In this document: positions 8,796 through 17,165 of the stretch, piece after piece
Layout of the letters: every line of letters starts with the position of its first letter
How positions within the stretch are numbered: the stretch's first letter is position 1
NCBI RefSeq assembly: GCF_027706725.1
Contig: NZ_JAQFWQ010000048.1
Span: forward strand, 1-47,817
Length of the DNA stretch: 47,817 bases
From: Nocardiopsis endophytica
Lineage (GTDB): Bacteria; Actinomycetota; Actinomycetes; Streptosporangiales; Streptosporangiaceae
Direction: 5' to 3'
Notes under the pieces: generated by a model
Database searches by the model: none
What the model was told of the DNA's origin: nothing
The model's input: only the letters and a program-made list of their open reading frames with translations
Program-made: the position numbers and the translations under genes

Positions 8796-9632
8796 ATGCG
8801 CGTGCTGACATGGAACGTGTGGTGGCGTTTCGGCCCATGGGAGGAACGGCGCGAGGCCATCCTCGCGGTGTTGGGAGATCTGCGCCCCGATGTCATCGGC
8901 CTTCAGGAGATGTGGGCCCGCGGCGGGGAGAACCTCGCGGAATGGCTCGCGTCCCGGCTCGGCATGTACTGGACGTGGGCGGCATCCCGCGCGCCGGAGC
9001 GGTGGCAGGCCCGGATCGGGGACTCGACGGTGGACATCGGCAACGCCGTCCTGAGCCGCTGGCCCATCGCGGAGCAGGACAGGATGGAGCTTCCGGCGCA
9101 CGAGGAGGACGATGACGGCCGCCTGGCGCTCTGCGCACGCATCGACGCCCCCGCACACCGGGTGCCGTTCTTCACCACCCACCTCACCTCGGCCATCGGC
9201 GCCTCCGCGACACGTTGCCGACAGGTCGAAGCGCTCGCCGCATTCGTCGCGGAGCACAGCCGTGGAACCGACTTCCCGCCCGTCGTCACGGGCGACTTCA
9301 ACGCGTTCCCCGACTCCGACGAGGTACGACGGTTCGGCGGCTACAAGACGGCCCCCGCGGTCCCCGGCCAGGTCCTCCTCGACGCGTGGGAGTACGCGGA
9401 TCCGGCACAGCCCTCAGCGACGTGGAACACGGCCAACCCGTTCGTCGCCTCCGGATTCGGACCCAGTGTCCGCATCGACTACATCCACACCGGCCCACCG
9501 GGCCCTCAAGGCCTCGGCTCCGTGAGCTCCGTCCGTCGCGTGGGCGACGAGCCCGTGGACGGCGTGTGGCCCTCCGATCACGCCGCCGTCCTCGCGGACC
9601 TGCGAGCACGCGGCCCGCGCCTTCCGTCGTGA
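8796..9632 (+). CDS. Endonuclease/exonuclease/phosphatase (EEP) family phosphodiesterase
   Basis: This 278-residue EEP/DNase I-fold hydrolase has the four metal-site motifs in order: Asn7 in LTWNVWW, Glu38 in IGLQEMW, GDFNAFPDSDE near 165-175 (Asp and Asn), and the catalytic SDHAAV near 260. The HLTSA stretch near residue 128 provides the conserved His. No signal peptide or membrane helix is seen, so it is probably cytoplasmic. Substrates of such proteins include phosphoinositides, sphingomyelin, nucleic acids and nucleotides; none can be chosen here. ATG 8796 is preferred over the longer frame at 8763 because GGAAAGG precedes it. Confidence 0.85.
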   Translation: MRVLTWNVWWRFGPWEERREAILAVLGDLRPDVIGLQEMWARGGENLAEWLASRLGMYWTWAASRAPERWQARIGDSTVDIGNAVLSRWPIAEQDRMELPAHEEDDDGRLALCARIDAPAHRVPFFTTHLTSAIGASATRCRQVEALAAFVAEHSRGTDFPPVVTGDFNAFPDSDEVRRFGGYKTAPAVPGQVLLDAWEYADPAQPSATWNTANPFVASGFGPSVRIDYIHTGPPGPQGLGSVSSVRRVGDEPVDGVWPSDHAAVLADLRARGPRLPS

Positions 9633-9690
9633 CGGACACCGCCCCCTAGGCTTGGGGGTCCTGGCCTCCCAGCACCGTTAGGACGCCCCC

Positions 9691-10194
9691 GTGCCCGCCC
9701 CGGCATCGCAGCCCACCGTGCGCCGCATGCGCACGCTCGCCCTCCTGGAATGGCTCAACGCCCTCGTCATCTTCCCCGCCGTGGCCTGGATCTGGCACAT
9801 GCCCCCGTCGGCGCCCAACCTCGCCGGATTCGGGCTGCTGGTGCTGCTCCTCGTCGAAGGCGGCGCCTACTGGTGGCTCAAGTACCGCCAGCTCCTCACC
9901 GGCCGCCGCCTCCCCCACGGGCTTCCCGCCTTCCGCATGCTGCGCACCGCCAACCCCCTCCTCCTGGCCGCCGGGGCCGTCACGGTCGCCGCGGGGTCCG
10001 CCTCCGGCGCCCCGTGGACGCACACCTGGCCGGGCGCCGCGCTGTGGGTGTTCGCGGCCGTCGAGCACGCCAACTACTTCCATTGGCAGCTCTCCCAGGG
10101 CACCCGCGCCGACTGGAGGCGTCTGCGCCGCGCGAAACGGCTCCGCCCCTCCCACCTCGCCCTCGACCTGGCCCGGGACCGCGCCCGCCGGTGA
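9691..10194 (+). CDS. Small integral membrane protein of unknown function
   Basis: This 167-residue protein has four predicted membrane segments, at roughly residues 17-36 (TLALLEWLNALVIFPAVAWIW), 45-63 (AGFGLLVLLLVEGGAYWWL), 90-106 (LLLAAGAVTVAAG) and 113-130 (WPGAALWVFAAVEHANYF). A basic C-terminal tail (RRLRRAKRLRPSH) is probably cytosolic. The motif AxxEHxNYFHWQL in the last helix looks conserved, but I cannot name the family. GTG 9691 has AGGA eight bases upstream; ATG 9727 is an alternative. The gene ends 18 bases before the convergent oxidoreductase gene. Confidence 0.7.
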   Translation: MPAPASQPTVRRMRTLALLEWLNALVIFPAVAWIWHMPPSAPNLAGFGLLVLLLVEGGAYWWLKYRQLLTGRRLPHGLPAFRMLRTANPLLLAAGAVTVAAGSASGAPWTHTWPGAALWVFAAVEHANYFHWQLSQGTRADWRRLRRAKRLRPSHLALDLARDRARR

Positions 10195-10212
10195 TCGCGG
10201 CACCGCCGGCCG

Positions 10213-11187
10213 TCACGGCAGCAGCAGCACCTTGCCCTTGCCGCCGCGCTCCTGGGCGGCCAGGACCGCCTCGCGCACCCGCTCCAATGGGAACGACGCC
10301 TGCACCCGGGACGCCGCCGCCCCCTCCAGGACCAGCCGCCCCGCCTCGTCCAGCGAATCCTGCACCTCGTCGCGCGGCGCGGTGTGCACCCAGTCGCGCA
10401 GGCGGAACAGCGCGATGCGCACGTCGGGACGCCTGCGGGCCAGGTCGCCCGCCAGCGGCAGGCCCGACAGCAGCCCGTAGTGCACCAGGCGCCCTCCCGA
10501 CCGCAGGGACAGGGCGAGCCGCCCGCCCTCCTCTCCCCCGACCGCGTCGAAGGCCGCCTGGGGCCCACCCCCGGTGAGCCGCGCCAGCTCCTCCGTCCAG
10601 CCCGGCCGGTCGGTGGCCACGGCCCCCGCCCACTCCGGGCCCGAGACGGCCGGGCGCGAGGCGTCGCCGCGCACCAGCGCCACCGGCCGCACCCCGCGCC
10701 GGTGCAGCAGCCGCGCCAGCATGCCGCCGATCGCCGACCCGGCCGCGTTCACCGCGACCGGCCCCGCCCCCGGCCCCGCGGCGTAGGCCCGGACCATGCG
10801 CACCGCGGTCAGCGGGTTGATGTAGGACAGCGCCGCCTGCTCGTCGGTCAGCTCCGGCAGCGGGCGGAAGCACCAGCGGGCCTCGGCGGTCTTGACCTGC
10901 TGCCAGGCGCCGGGGCTCCCGATGGGCAGCACCCGCTCCCCCTCCCGCAGCCCCTCCACGCCGGGCCCCACGGCGCACACCCGTCCCACGCCCTCGAAGC
11001 CGGGGATGTGCGGCAGGGGCGTGCGGGAGGGGTAGGCCCCGGCGATGGTCACCAGGTCGGAGGGGTTGACAGCGGCCGCCGCCATGCGCACCTGCACCTC
11101 CCCCTCCCCCGGCGGGCGGGGGGTGTAGTCCTCCACTCCGACCGCCTCGGCGGCCGGGCCGAAGCGGGTGACGACGGCTCTGCGCAC
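10213..11187 (-). CDS. MDR-superfamily NADPH:quinone oxidoreductase / enoyl reductase-like protein
   Basis: This 324-residue medium-chain dehydrogenase/reductase has the GroES-like N-domain (AAAAVNPSDLVTIAGAYPSRTPLPHIPGFEGVG) and a nucleotide-binding domain near 140-160 (AVNAAGSAIGGMLARLL). The structural and catalytic zinc ligands of alcohol dehydrogenases are absent, which points to the quinone oxidoreductase and 2-enoyl thioester reductase branches. NPSD and the P-x-x-P-G-F-EG-x-G motif agree with that group. GTG 11187 is used because GGGGAGGGG lies six bases before it; the frame continues upstream without homology. Confidence 0.82.
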   Translation of the reverse strand: MRRAVVTRFGPAAEAVGVEDYTPRPPGEGEVQVRMAAAAVNPSDLVTIAGAYPSRTPLPHIPGFEGVGRVCAVGPGVEGLREGERVLPIGSPGAWQQVKTAEARWCFRPLPELTDEQAALSYINPLTAVRMVRAYAAGPGAGPVAVNAAGSAIGGMLARLLHRRGVRPVALVRGDASRPAVSGPEWAGAVATDRPGWTEELARLTGGGPQAAFDAVGGEEGGRLALSLRSGGRLVHYGLLSGLPLAGDLARRRPDVRIALFRLRDWVHTAPRDEVQDSLDEAGRLVLEGAAASRVQASFPLERVREAVLAAQERGGKGKVLLLP

Positions 11188-11358
11188 GCGATTCCCCTCC
11201 CCGGGGGCCCAGTGCCCCCCGGTGCTCGTAGTCCGCACCCCAACGTAACGACGGCCAAGGCCGATCGGGTACACAGGGAGTGGCCCCGCCGGTGCGCGGC
11301 CGGGCCGCGACCACGAACAGGGCGCCCCGGCCGGGCGCCCGGCCGGAGGATCCCGACC

Positions 11359-11835
11359 ATGCGCCTACGCGTCCCCTTCTCCGACGTCGACATGCACGGC
11401 AACATGCACAACGGCCGGTACGTCGCCTACGCCGAGGACGCGGTCAACGAGTTCCTGCGCGAGGCCGGGCTCAGCGCCCTGTTCGACCCGGCGTCGTCCC
11501 GGGCGGCCTACCACGTCAAGAAGGTCGAGGTGGTCTACGAGCGGCCGCTGCGCTTCGGCGACCCCGCCGAGATCGCCGCGCACGTGGCGCGCATCGGGCG
11601 CACCAGCCTGACCTTCGCGGTGGTCGCCCGCAACGAGGAGGCCCCCGAGGGGGCGGCCGCCGCCCGCGCCGAGGTGGTGTGGGTGTGCGTCGACCCGAAC
11701 ACCCGGCGCCCGGTCCCGGTGCCCGAGCCCACCGCCGCCGCGCTGCGCGCCGCCTCCCGGCCGGAGGACGGCGGGGACGGCGCGCACGGCCGACCGGACT
11801 CCGCCACCGCCCAGGACGGGCAGGGGCGGCCGTGA
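11359..11835 (+). CDS. Hotdog-fold acyl-CoA thioesterase (4HBT family), first gene of the biotin-uptake operon
   Basis: This 158-residue thioesterase has the 4HBT signature near the N-terminus, with Asp11, His13, Asn18 and Tyr21 in SDVDMHGNMHNGRYVAYAED. The following strands (KKVEVVYERPLRFGDPAEIAAHV and SLTFAVVARN) complete the hotdog fold. The last 30 residues are a Gly/Asp-rich linker. GGAGG lies nine bases before ATG 11359. The stop overlaps the GTG of bioM (GTGA), so it heads a six-gene operon with bioMNY, an acyl-CoA ligase and a thiolase. This context suggests it releases or edits an acyl-CoA handled by the two downstream enzymes; that link is inference. Confidence 0.85.
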   Translation: MRLRVPFSDVDMHGNMHNGRYVAYAEDAVNEFLREAGLSALFDPASSRAAYHVKKVEVVYERPLRFGDPAEIAAHVARIGRTSLTFAVVARNEEAPEGAAAARAEVVWVCVDPNTRRPVPVPEPTAAALRAASRPEDGGDGAHGRPDSATAQDGQGRP

Positions 11836-12581
11836 CGGCGCCCGCCGGCCCCGCGCCGGGCGCCGCGCCCGGAGAGCGGCCGAGCGCCGCCGAGGCGCCC
11901 GCCCCGGTGATCGAGCTGCACGGTGTCAGTGTCGGCTACGACGGGCGGACGGTGCTCAGCGGGCTCGACCTGCGCCTGGCCGAGCGGCGCATCGGCGTGA
12001 TCGGGCAGAACGGGTCGGGCAAGAGCACGCTCGCACGGCTGCTGAACGGGCTGGTCGTGCCCGACGAGGGACGGGTGCTGGTCGACGGCCGCGACACCCG
12101 CACCGACGGGCGGCGGGTGCGCTCCGAGGTCGGCTTCGTCTTCCAGAACCCCGACAACCAGATCGTCTTCCCCATCGTCGCCGAGGACATGGCCTTCGGG
12201 CTGAAGAACCTGGGGCTGCCCAAGAAGGAGATCCCCGGGCGGGTGGCCGAGGCGCTGGAGTCCTTCGGCATCGGGCACCTGGCCGAGCGGCACAGCCACC
12301 TGCTCAGCGGCGGGGAGAAGCAGCTGGTGGCGCTGGCGTCGGTGATGGTGATGCGCCCGCGCACGGTGGTGTTCGACGAGCCCACCACGCTGCTGGACCT
12401 GAGGAACCGCAACCGCATCCGCGACGCGGTGGACGCCATGGCGCCCGCGGCCGTGGTGGTCACCCACGACCTGGAGCTGGTGTCCGGCTACGACCGCGTG
12501 CTGGTGGTGCATGAGGGCGGGATCGCCTTCGACGGGGCGCCCGGCGAGGCGGTGGCCTGGTACAGGGAGCACTGCTCGTGA
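11832..12581 (+). CDS. bioM: Biotin ECF transporter, energy-coupling ATPase
   Basis: This 249-residue ABC ATPase of the CbiO/BioM type has Walker A GQNGSGKST near residue 57 and the Q-loop QNPDNQIVFPIVAEDMAFGLKN, a wording typical of ECF-transporter ATPases. The signature is LLSGGEKQLVALA, Walker B is TVVFDEPTTLLDL and the switch is VVTHDLE. A Pro/Ala-rich leader of about 25 residues precedes the domain. There is one ATPase gene, as in BioMNY systems, so it should form a homodimer. Start and stop both overlap neighbours by four bases, indicating tight translational coupling. Confidence 0.9.
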   Translation: MTAPAGPAPGAAPGERPSAAEAPAPVIELHGVSVGYDGRTVLSGLDLRLAERRIGVIGQNGSGKSTLARLLNGLVVPDEGRVLVDGRDTRTDGRRVRSEVGFVFQNPDNQIVFPIVAEDMAFGLKNLGLPKKEIPGRVAEALESFGIGHLAERHSHLLSGGEKQLVALASVMVMRPRTVVFDEPTTLLDLRNRNRIRDAVDAMAPAAVVVTHDLELVSGYDRVLVVHEGGIAFDGAPGEAVAWYREHCS

Positions 12582-13225
12582 ACACCTCCCTGTACGTCCC
12601 GGGGGACACGCCCCTGCACCGGCTGCCCGCCGGGGCCAAGTTCGGCGTGCTGTTCGCCGCCGGGATCGGCCTGTTCCTGCTCGCGCACCCGGCGGTGCTG
12701 GGGGCGGCCGCGGCGGTGGCCGCCGCCCTGGTGCTGTCGGCGCGGGCCCCGCTGGGGGCGCTGCGGGCGCGGCTGCTGCCGGTCGGGGTGATGCTGGCGG
12801 TCCTGTTCGCCGCCACGGCGCTGCTGCAGGACGCGGGCACGGCGGTGGCCATGCTGCTGCGGCTCGCGGCGCTGATCCTGCTGGCGCTGGCGGTCACGCT
12901 GACCACCCGGCCGGCCGACCTGCTGGAGTTCTTCGAGCGGCTGACCGCCCCGCTGGCACGCGTGGGGGTGGCGAACCCCGAGCGCATCAGCCTGGGCGTG
13001 TCGCTGGTGCTGCGGTTCGTCCCCGAGGTCTTCCGCCGCTTCCAGGAGATCCGGGAGGCCCAGGCCGCCCGGGGCTTGAAGGCCAACCCCGTCGCGCTGC
13101 TCGTCCCGCTGATCGTGCGCACGCTCAAGGCCGCCGACGACGTGGCCGACGCGATCGACGCGCGCTGCTATCCGCCCCCGCGCCGCCCCTCGGGCGGCGC
13201 CCGCACCGAGGAGAACGCCACGTGA
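12578..13225 (+). CDS. bioN: Biotin ECF transporter, transmembrane T component
   Basis: This 215-residue protein has about five hydrophobic segments between residues 20 and 115, followed by the long coupling helices of CbiQ/BioN proteins. The two conserved coupling motifs are AQAARGLK near residue 167 and AIDARCY near 199; the second has Cys in place of the usual Gly of ARG. LVLRFVPEVFRRFQEIREAQ is the canonical preceding helix. It couples ATP hydrolysis by BioM to the substrate-binding BioY. GTG 12578 overlaps the bioM stop and its own stop overlaps the bioY start. Confidence 0.9.
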   Translation: MNTSLYVPGDTPLHRLPAGAKFGVLFAAGIGLFLLAHPAVLGAAAAVAAALVLSARAPLGALRARLLPVGVMLAVLFAATALLQDAGTAVAMLLRLAALILLALAVTLTTRPADLLEFFERLTAPLARVGVANPERISLGVSLVLRFVPEVFRRFQEIREAQAARGLKANPVALLVPLIVRTLKAADDVADAIDARCYPPPRRPSGGARTEENAT

Positions 13226-13803
13226 ACCGCCGCCAGGAACGCGGGATCACCACCCGGGACGTCGTGCTGGTCGCCCTGTTCGCCGCGATCATCGTGGCGC
13301 TGGGCCTGGTCCCGCCGATCACCGTCGGCATCGTGCCGGTGCCCATCACCCTGCAGACGCTGGGGGTGATGCTGGCCGGGGCGGTGCTGGGGCCGGTGCG
13401 GGGCGCGCTGGCCTGCGGCCTGGTGGTGCTGCTGACCGCGGTCGGGCTGCCGGTGCTGGCCGGGGGCCGGGGCGGGCTGGGCGTGTTCGCCGGCCCGACC
13501 GGCGGCTACCTGGTGGGGTGGATCCCCGGGGCGCTGGTGACCGGGCTGATGGTGAAGTACTGGGCGGCGAAGCTGACCCGCGGGTGGGCCAAGGCCGGCG
13601 CGGTGCTGGCGGCGTGCGTGGCCGGCGGGATCGTCGTGGTGTACGCGCTGGGGATCCCGTGGCTGTCGGTGAGCAGCGGCCTGCCGCTGCGGGAGGCGGC
13701 GCTGGGCGGCATGGTGTTCGTGCCGGGCGACCTGATCAAGGCGGTGGCGGCGGCGCTGGTGGCGCACGGCGTGGCCCGGTCGTACAGCATGGAGCTGAAG
13801 TGA
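13222..13803 (+). CDS. bioY: Biotin ECF transporter, substrate-binding S component
   Basis: This 193-residue membrane protein has six hydrophobic segments and clear BioY motifs: VPVPITLQTLGVMLAGAVLGP near residues 34-54, GLPVLAGGRGGLGVFAGPTGGYLVGW near 77-102, and GMVFVPGDLIKAV near 168-180. The glycine-rich loop contributes to biotin binding. BioY alone binds biotin with high affinity; with BioMN it forms the ATP-driven importer. Specificity is therefore well founded. No biotin synthesis genes are in the window. Confidence 0.93.
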   Translation: MNRRQERGITTRDVVLVALFAAIIVALGLVPPITVGIVPVPITLQTLGVMLAGAVLGPVRGALACGLVVLLTAVGLPVLAGGRGGLGVFAGPTGGYLVGWIPGALVTGLMVKYWAAKLTRGWAKAGAVLAACVAGGIVVVYALGIPWLSVSSGLPLREAALGGMVFVPGDLIKAVAAALVAHGVARSYSMELK

Positions 13804-13837
13804 GCCGGGGCGCCCGCGCCCTGTCGGGGGCCGCGCC

Positions 13838-15397
13838 GTGCCGTTGAGTGCGCGCCTGCTGGAGCACGCCCGGTCGCGTCCTGAGCGGGAGGCCCTGGTC
13901 GTGGCCGGGGAGCGCGGCGGCTCCATCGGCTACGGCGAGCTCGCGCGTCGGGCGGTGGCCGTCTCCGCGGTGCTTCGCGAGGTGTCCGGCCGCCGCGACG
14001 GGCTGCTCGCCGTCGGCGTGGGGAATTCCCCGCTCTTCGCCGAGCTGTTCGCCGGGGCCACCGCCGGGCGCGGGCGCTGCGCGGTGCTCGATCCGGCGTG
14101 GCCGCGCGCACAGGCCGAGGAGGTGCTGCGGCGGCTGCGCCCGGACGCTGTGGCCGCGGACGGGGCGGGGGCGATCGCCGAGGCCGCCCGCGCGCTCGGG
14201 GTGCCGGTGCTGTCGGCACCGGGCGGCGGGGACGGGCGCGACCCGCGCCTGGAGGAGGCGCTCGGAGCCGCCCCGGAGGACGAACTGGTCCCCGGACCCG
14301 GCGAGGCGCCGTTCCTGGTCGGGTTCACCTCCGGCACCTCCGGGCCGCCCAAGGCGTTCCACCGGACGCGGGGGTCGTGGCGGGCGAGCCTGCGCCACGG
14401 GGGCGAGGTGTTCGGCGCCCACGCCGACGACCGCACGCTGGTCCCGGGCCCCCTCTCCCACGGGCTGGGGCTGTACGCCCTCACCGAGGCCCTGTACGAG
14501 GGCGCGTGCTGCATCACGCTTCCCGGGTTCGACGCCGACGCGGCCCGGCGGGCGCTCACCGGTCACCGCGCCACGCGGCTGGTGGTGGTGCCGACCATGC
14601 TGCGTGGTCTGGCCGACGGCGCCCCCGACGACGCCCCGGACAGGGGCGTGTTCACCGACGTCGAGTGCGTGGTCAGCAGCGGCGCCCGCCTGGACCCCTC
14701 GACCATGCGCCGGTCCATGTCCCTGTTCCCGCGCGCGCATGTGCGCGAGTACTACGGCGCTTCGGAGCTGAGCTTCGTCACCGTGCGCCACACGCCGCCC
14801 GGGGCCGACCCGGCCGCAGAGCCCGGGGCGGTGGGGCACCCCTTCCCCGGCGTCGATGTCCAGGTACGCGCGGACGACGGCACTCCCCTGCCTCCCGGCC
14901 GGACGGGCACGGTCTTCGTACGGGGACCGCTGGCCTCGTCCGGCTACCTCTGGGGCGACGACGGCCGCGCCTTCCGAACGGACGGCGCGTGGGCCACCGT
15001 CGGTGACCTGGGGCGGCTGTCCGAGGACGGGGAGCTGCACCTGGCGGGGCGCTCCGGCGGCATGGTGATCACCGGCGGCCACAACGTCTACCCCGGCGAG
15101 GTCGAAGAGGCGCTGGCCGGGCTGGAGGGCGTGGACGAGGCGGTGGTGCTCGGCCTGCCCGACGGCTATCTGGGGCAGGTGTTGGCGGCGGTGGTCTCCG
15201 GCCCCGGCGCCGAGGGCCTCACGCAGGCACGGCTGCGCGCGGACTGCGCGGCGCTGCTGCCCCGGTACAAGGTCCCGCGCCGCCTGTGGGCGGTCCGGGA
15301 ATGGCCGCTCACCCGCAGCGGGAAGGTGTCCCGCGCCGTTCTGGAGGATTGGATCGCCCATGGTGACGCCCGGCTCGTCCCGCTCCCCGATGCCTGA
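13838..15397 (+). CDS. AMP-forming acyl-CoA ligase (YhfT-like) in the bioMNY operon
   Basis: This 519-residue ANL-superfamily enzyme has the P-loop VGFTSGTSGPPKAF near residues 161-174, A5 YYGASE near 307 and A8 near 395-412, including VITGGHNVYPGEVEE. The A10 lysine is in TRSGKVSR near residue 500. It should adenylate a carboxylic acid and transfer it to CoA. The core is complete. It starts with GTG 13838, 34 bases after bioY, and overlaps the thiolase gene by 38 bases. The bioY-ligase-thiolase order matches Bacillus subtilis yhfU-yhfT-yhfS, which is under biotin control; the acid used is unknown. Confidence 0.87.
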   Translation: MPLSARLLEHARSRPEREALVVAGERGGSIGYGELARRAVAVSAVLREVSGRRDGLLAVGVGNSPLFAELFAGATAGRGRCAVLDPAWPRAQAEEVLRRLRPDAVAADGAGAIAEAARALGVPVLSAPGGGDGRDPRLEEALGAAPEDELVPGPGEAPFLVGFTSGTSGPPKAFHRTRGSWRASLRHGGEVFGAHADDRTLVPGPLSHGLGLYALTEALYEGACCITLPGFDADAARRALTGHRATRLVVVPTMLRGLADGAPDDAPDRGVFTDVECVVSSGARLDPSTMRRSMSLFPRAHVREYYGASELSFVTVRHTPPGADPAAEPGAVGHPFPGVDVQVRADDGTPLPPGRTGTVFVRGPLASSGYLWGDDGRAFRTDGAWATVGDLGRLSEDGELHLAGRSGGMVITGGHNVYPGEVEEALAGLEGVDEAVVLGLPDGYLGQVLAAVVSGPGAEGLTQARLRADCAALLPRYKVPRRLWAVREWPLTRSGKVSRAVLEDWIAHGDARLVPLPDA

Positions 15398-16583
15398 GGA
15401 CCGCCGCCCGGTGGTGCTCGCCGCGCTGCGCACCCCGGTGGGGCGCGCGGGCGGGACGCTGGCGCGGGTGCGCGCCGAGGACCTGCTGGCGCCGGTGCTG
15501 CGCGCGGTGCTGGCCGAGTCGGGGGCGGACCCCGGGGACATCGACGACGTGGTGGTCGGCAACGCCGCCGGGGGCGGTGGCAACGTCGCCCGGCTGGCCT
15601 CGCTGACCGCGGGCCTCCCGGTGGGGGTGCCCGGGGTCACCGTGGACCGCCAGTGCGGGTCGGGGCTCGAGGCCGTGATGCAGGCGGCACGGATGGTCGC
15701 GGCGGGGGCAGGGGACGCCTACCTGGCCGGCGGTGTGGAGAGCACGAGCACCGCGCCGTGGCGGGCCGAGCGCCCCGACCGGCCGACGGGCATGCCGCGC
15801 TTCTATGCGCGGGCGCGGTTCTCCCCTGAGGAGGTGGGCGACCCGGAGATGGGCGAGGCGGCGGAGAACGTCGCACGCGCCTTCGGGGTGACCCGGGAGC
15901 GGCAGGACGCGTTCGCGCTGCGCAGCCACCGGCGGGCGGTGGCTGCGGCCGCAGAGGGCAGGTTCGCGGCCGAGATCGTTCCCGTGCCCACGCGCGCGGG
16001 CAGGGTGGAGAGCACGGTCGAGCAGGATGAGTGCCCGCGCCCGGACACCTCGCCCGAGGCACTGGCGCGGCTGCGCCCGGTGTTCGCTGAGGACGGGACG
16101 GTGACGGCGGGCAATTCGTGCCCGTTGAACGACGGCGCGAGCGCGATGCTGGTGACGAGCGCGGCCCGCGCCCGCGCACTGGGGGCGCGCACGGCGCTGG
16201 GGTTCGTGGACGCGGCCTCGGCGGGCGTGGACCCGAACCTGTTGGGGATCGGCCCGGTGGAGTCGACGCGCCGCCTGGTGGAGCGGGTCCCGGGTCTGGA
16301 CGTGCGGGCACCGAGGATCGAGTTCAACGAGGCCTTCGCCGCCCAGGTGCTGGCGAGCCTGGACGAACTGGGCATCGACGAGGAGGCGGTGAACCCGGAC
16401 GGCGGGGCGATCGCCTTGGGCCACCCGTTCGGGGCGTCGGGGGCGATCCTGGTGACGCGCCTGTACAGCGCCCTGGTCCGCGAGGAATCGGCGGGTACGG
16501 GTGCGGGCGCGCAGGGGTTGGCGATGCTGGGCATCGCGGGCGGATTGGGGCTGACGGCCCTGTTCGAACACGTGGAGCTGTAG
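15360..16583 (+). CDS. Thiolase-family protein (YhfS-like) lacking the second catalytic cysteine
   Basis: This 407-residue thiolase-fold protein keeps the nucleophile Cys99 in DRQCGSGLEA, NEAFAAQ (Asn323) and the His in ALGHPFGASGA (about 355). The C-terminal motif, normally CIGGG, reads LGIAGGLG, placing Gly391 where the general acid/base Cys belongs. Classical thiolysis or Claisen condensation would be impaired; acyl transfer or a different chemistry is possible. ATG 15360 has GGAGG about 12 bases upstream, and ATG 15390 is an alternative start. It is the last gene of the thioesterase-bioMNY-ligase operon. Confidence 0.85.
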   Translation: MVTPGSSRSPMPEDRRPVVLAALRTPVGRAGGTLARVRAEDLLAPVLRAVLAESGADPGDIDDVVVGNAAGGGGNVARLASLTAGLPVGVPGVTVDRQCGSGLEAVMQAARMVAAGAGDAYLAGGVESTSTAPWRAERPDRPTGMPRFYARARFSPEEVGDPEMGEAAENVARAFGVTRERQDAFALRSHRRAVAAAAEGRFAAEIVPVPTRAGRVESTVEQDECPRPDTSPEALARLRPVFAEDGTVTAGNSCPLNDGASAMLVTSAARARALGARTALGFVDAASAGVDPNLLGIGPVESTRRLVERVPGLDVRAPRIEFNEAFAAQVLASLDELGIDEEAVNPDGGAIALGHPFGASGAILVTRLYSALVREESAGTGAGAQGLAMLGIAGGLGLTALFEHVEL

Positions 16584-16682
16584 CTGTTCGATTCCTGGCC
16601 GAGCCGAAGGCCGCCAGGTCCCGGGGTTCGACCTCCGACTCATCCAGATCAGGGGCCCTGTCAACATCGTCGTCTGCCGGGC

Positions 16683-16770
16683 GTGCGCATGGTCACCGGG
16701 GATGGCAGCGACGGCCAGAGCAGGGCGGCTCCCGGGCCCTGCCTGCCGTCCGGCAGGCCCCCTCGCGGTT
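16683..16770 (+). repeat. Dispersed repeat family A, copy A1 (short)
   Basis: About 88 bases align without gaps to copy A2 up to GGCAGGCCCC, after which one extra C is present. It carries the perfect hairpin CCTGCCGTCCGGCAGG (16742-16757). The left part of the longer unit is missing or diverged. Confidence 0.75.
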
Positions 16771-16789
16771 CAGATCGGCGGGCGGCTGA

Positions 16790-16990
16790 GCAGGTACCCC
16801 ACTTGAGGGCCCCGCCCGGGCGGAAGACCCCCGAAGTGCAGGGGAGGAAAGCAGCGACGACGAAGGCCCACAGCCCTCCCGGCAGCGCTGTCGGCCGCAG
16901 CGCGTGTGCGTGGTCCCCGTGGTTGGCGGCGACGGCCCGAGCAAGGCGGCTCCCGGGCCCTGCCTGCCGTCCGGCAGGCCCCTCGCGGTC
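16790..16990 (+). repeat. Dispersed repeat family A, copy A2 (long)
   Basis: About 200 bases starting GCAGGTACCCC and ending CCTCGCGGTC match the copy at 47621 in the same order, including AGCGACGACGAAGG and CAGCGCTGTCGG in the middle. The same CCTGCCGTCCGGCAGG hairpin as A1 is at 16963-16978. Confidence 0.8.
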
Positions 16991-17165
16991 CGGGTGGGCG
17001 GTGCGGCGGGCGGGGTTCGCGCTCTCCGTCGCCCGGGGCGTCCTCCGGACCCGCCCGGCGAACCCCAGCAGACTCGTGACCTGCACGAACACTCCGCGTT
17101 AAGGGCGGGGAGGGGCGGGAAGCGCGCTCCGCGACACTCGCCAAGACCCCGGAGCGACGAACACG

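Noticed and set aside
11188-11358. BirA or BioQ operator before the bioMNY operon
   Set aside because: I looked for the known actinobacterial BioQ dyad (TGAAC-N3-GTTAC type) and found only isolated AACGTAAC; no credible match.
16615-16650. tRNA-like 3' end (GGGGTTCGACCTCC followed by CCA)
   Set aside because: The T-arm stem does not pair and no D-arm or anticodon arm can be built upstream.
16683-17102. Open frame of 139 codons across repeats A1 and A2
   Set aside because: Arg/Pro/Ala-rich low-complexity translation, no ribosome binding site, and the two repeat copies fall in it by chance; kept as repeats only.
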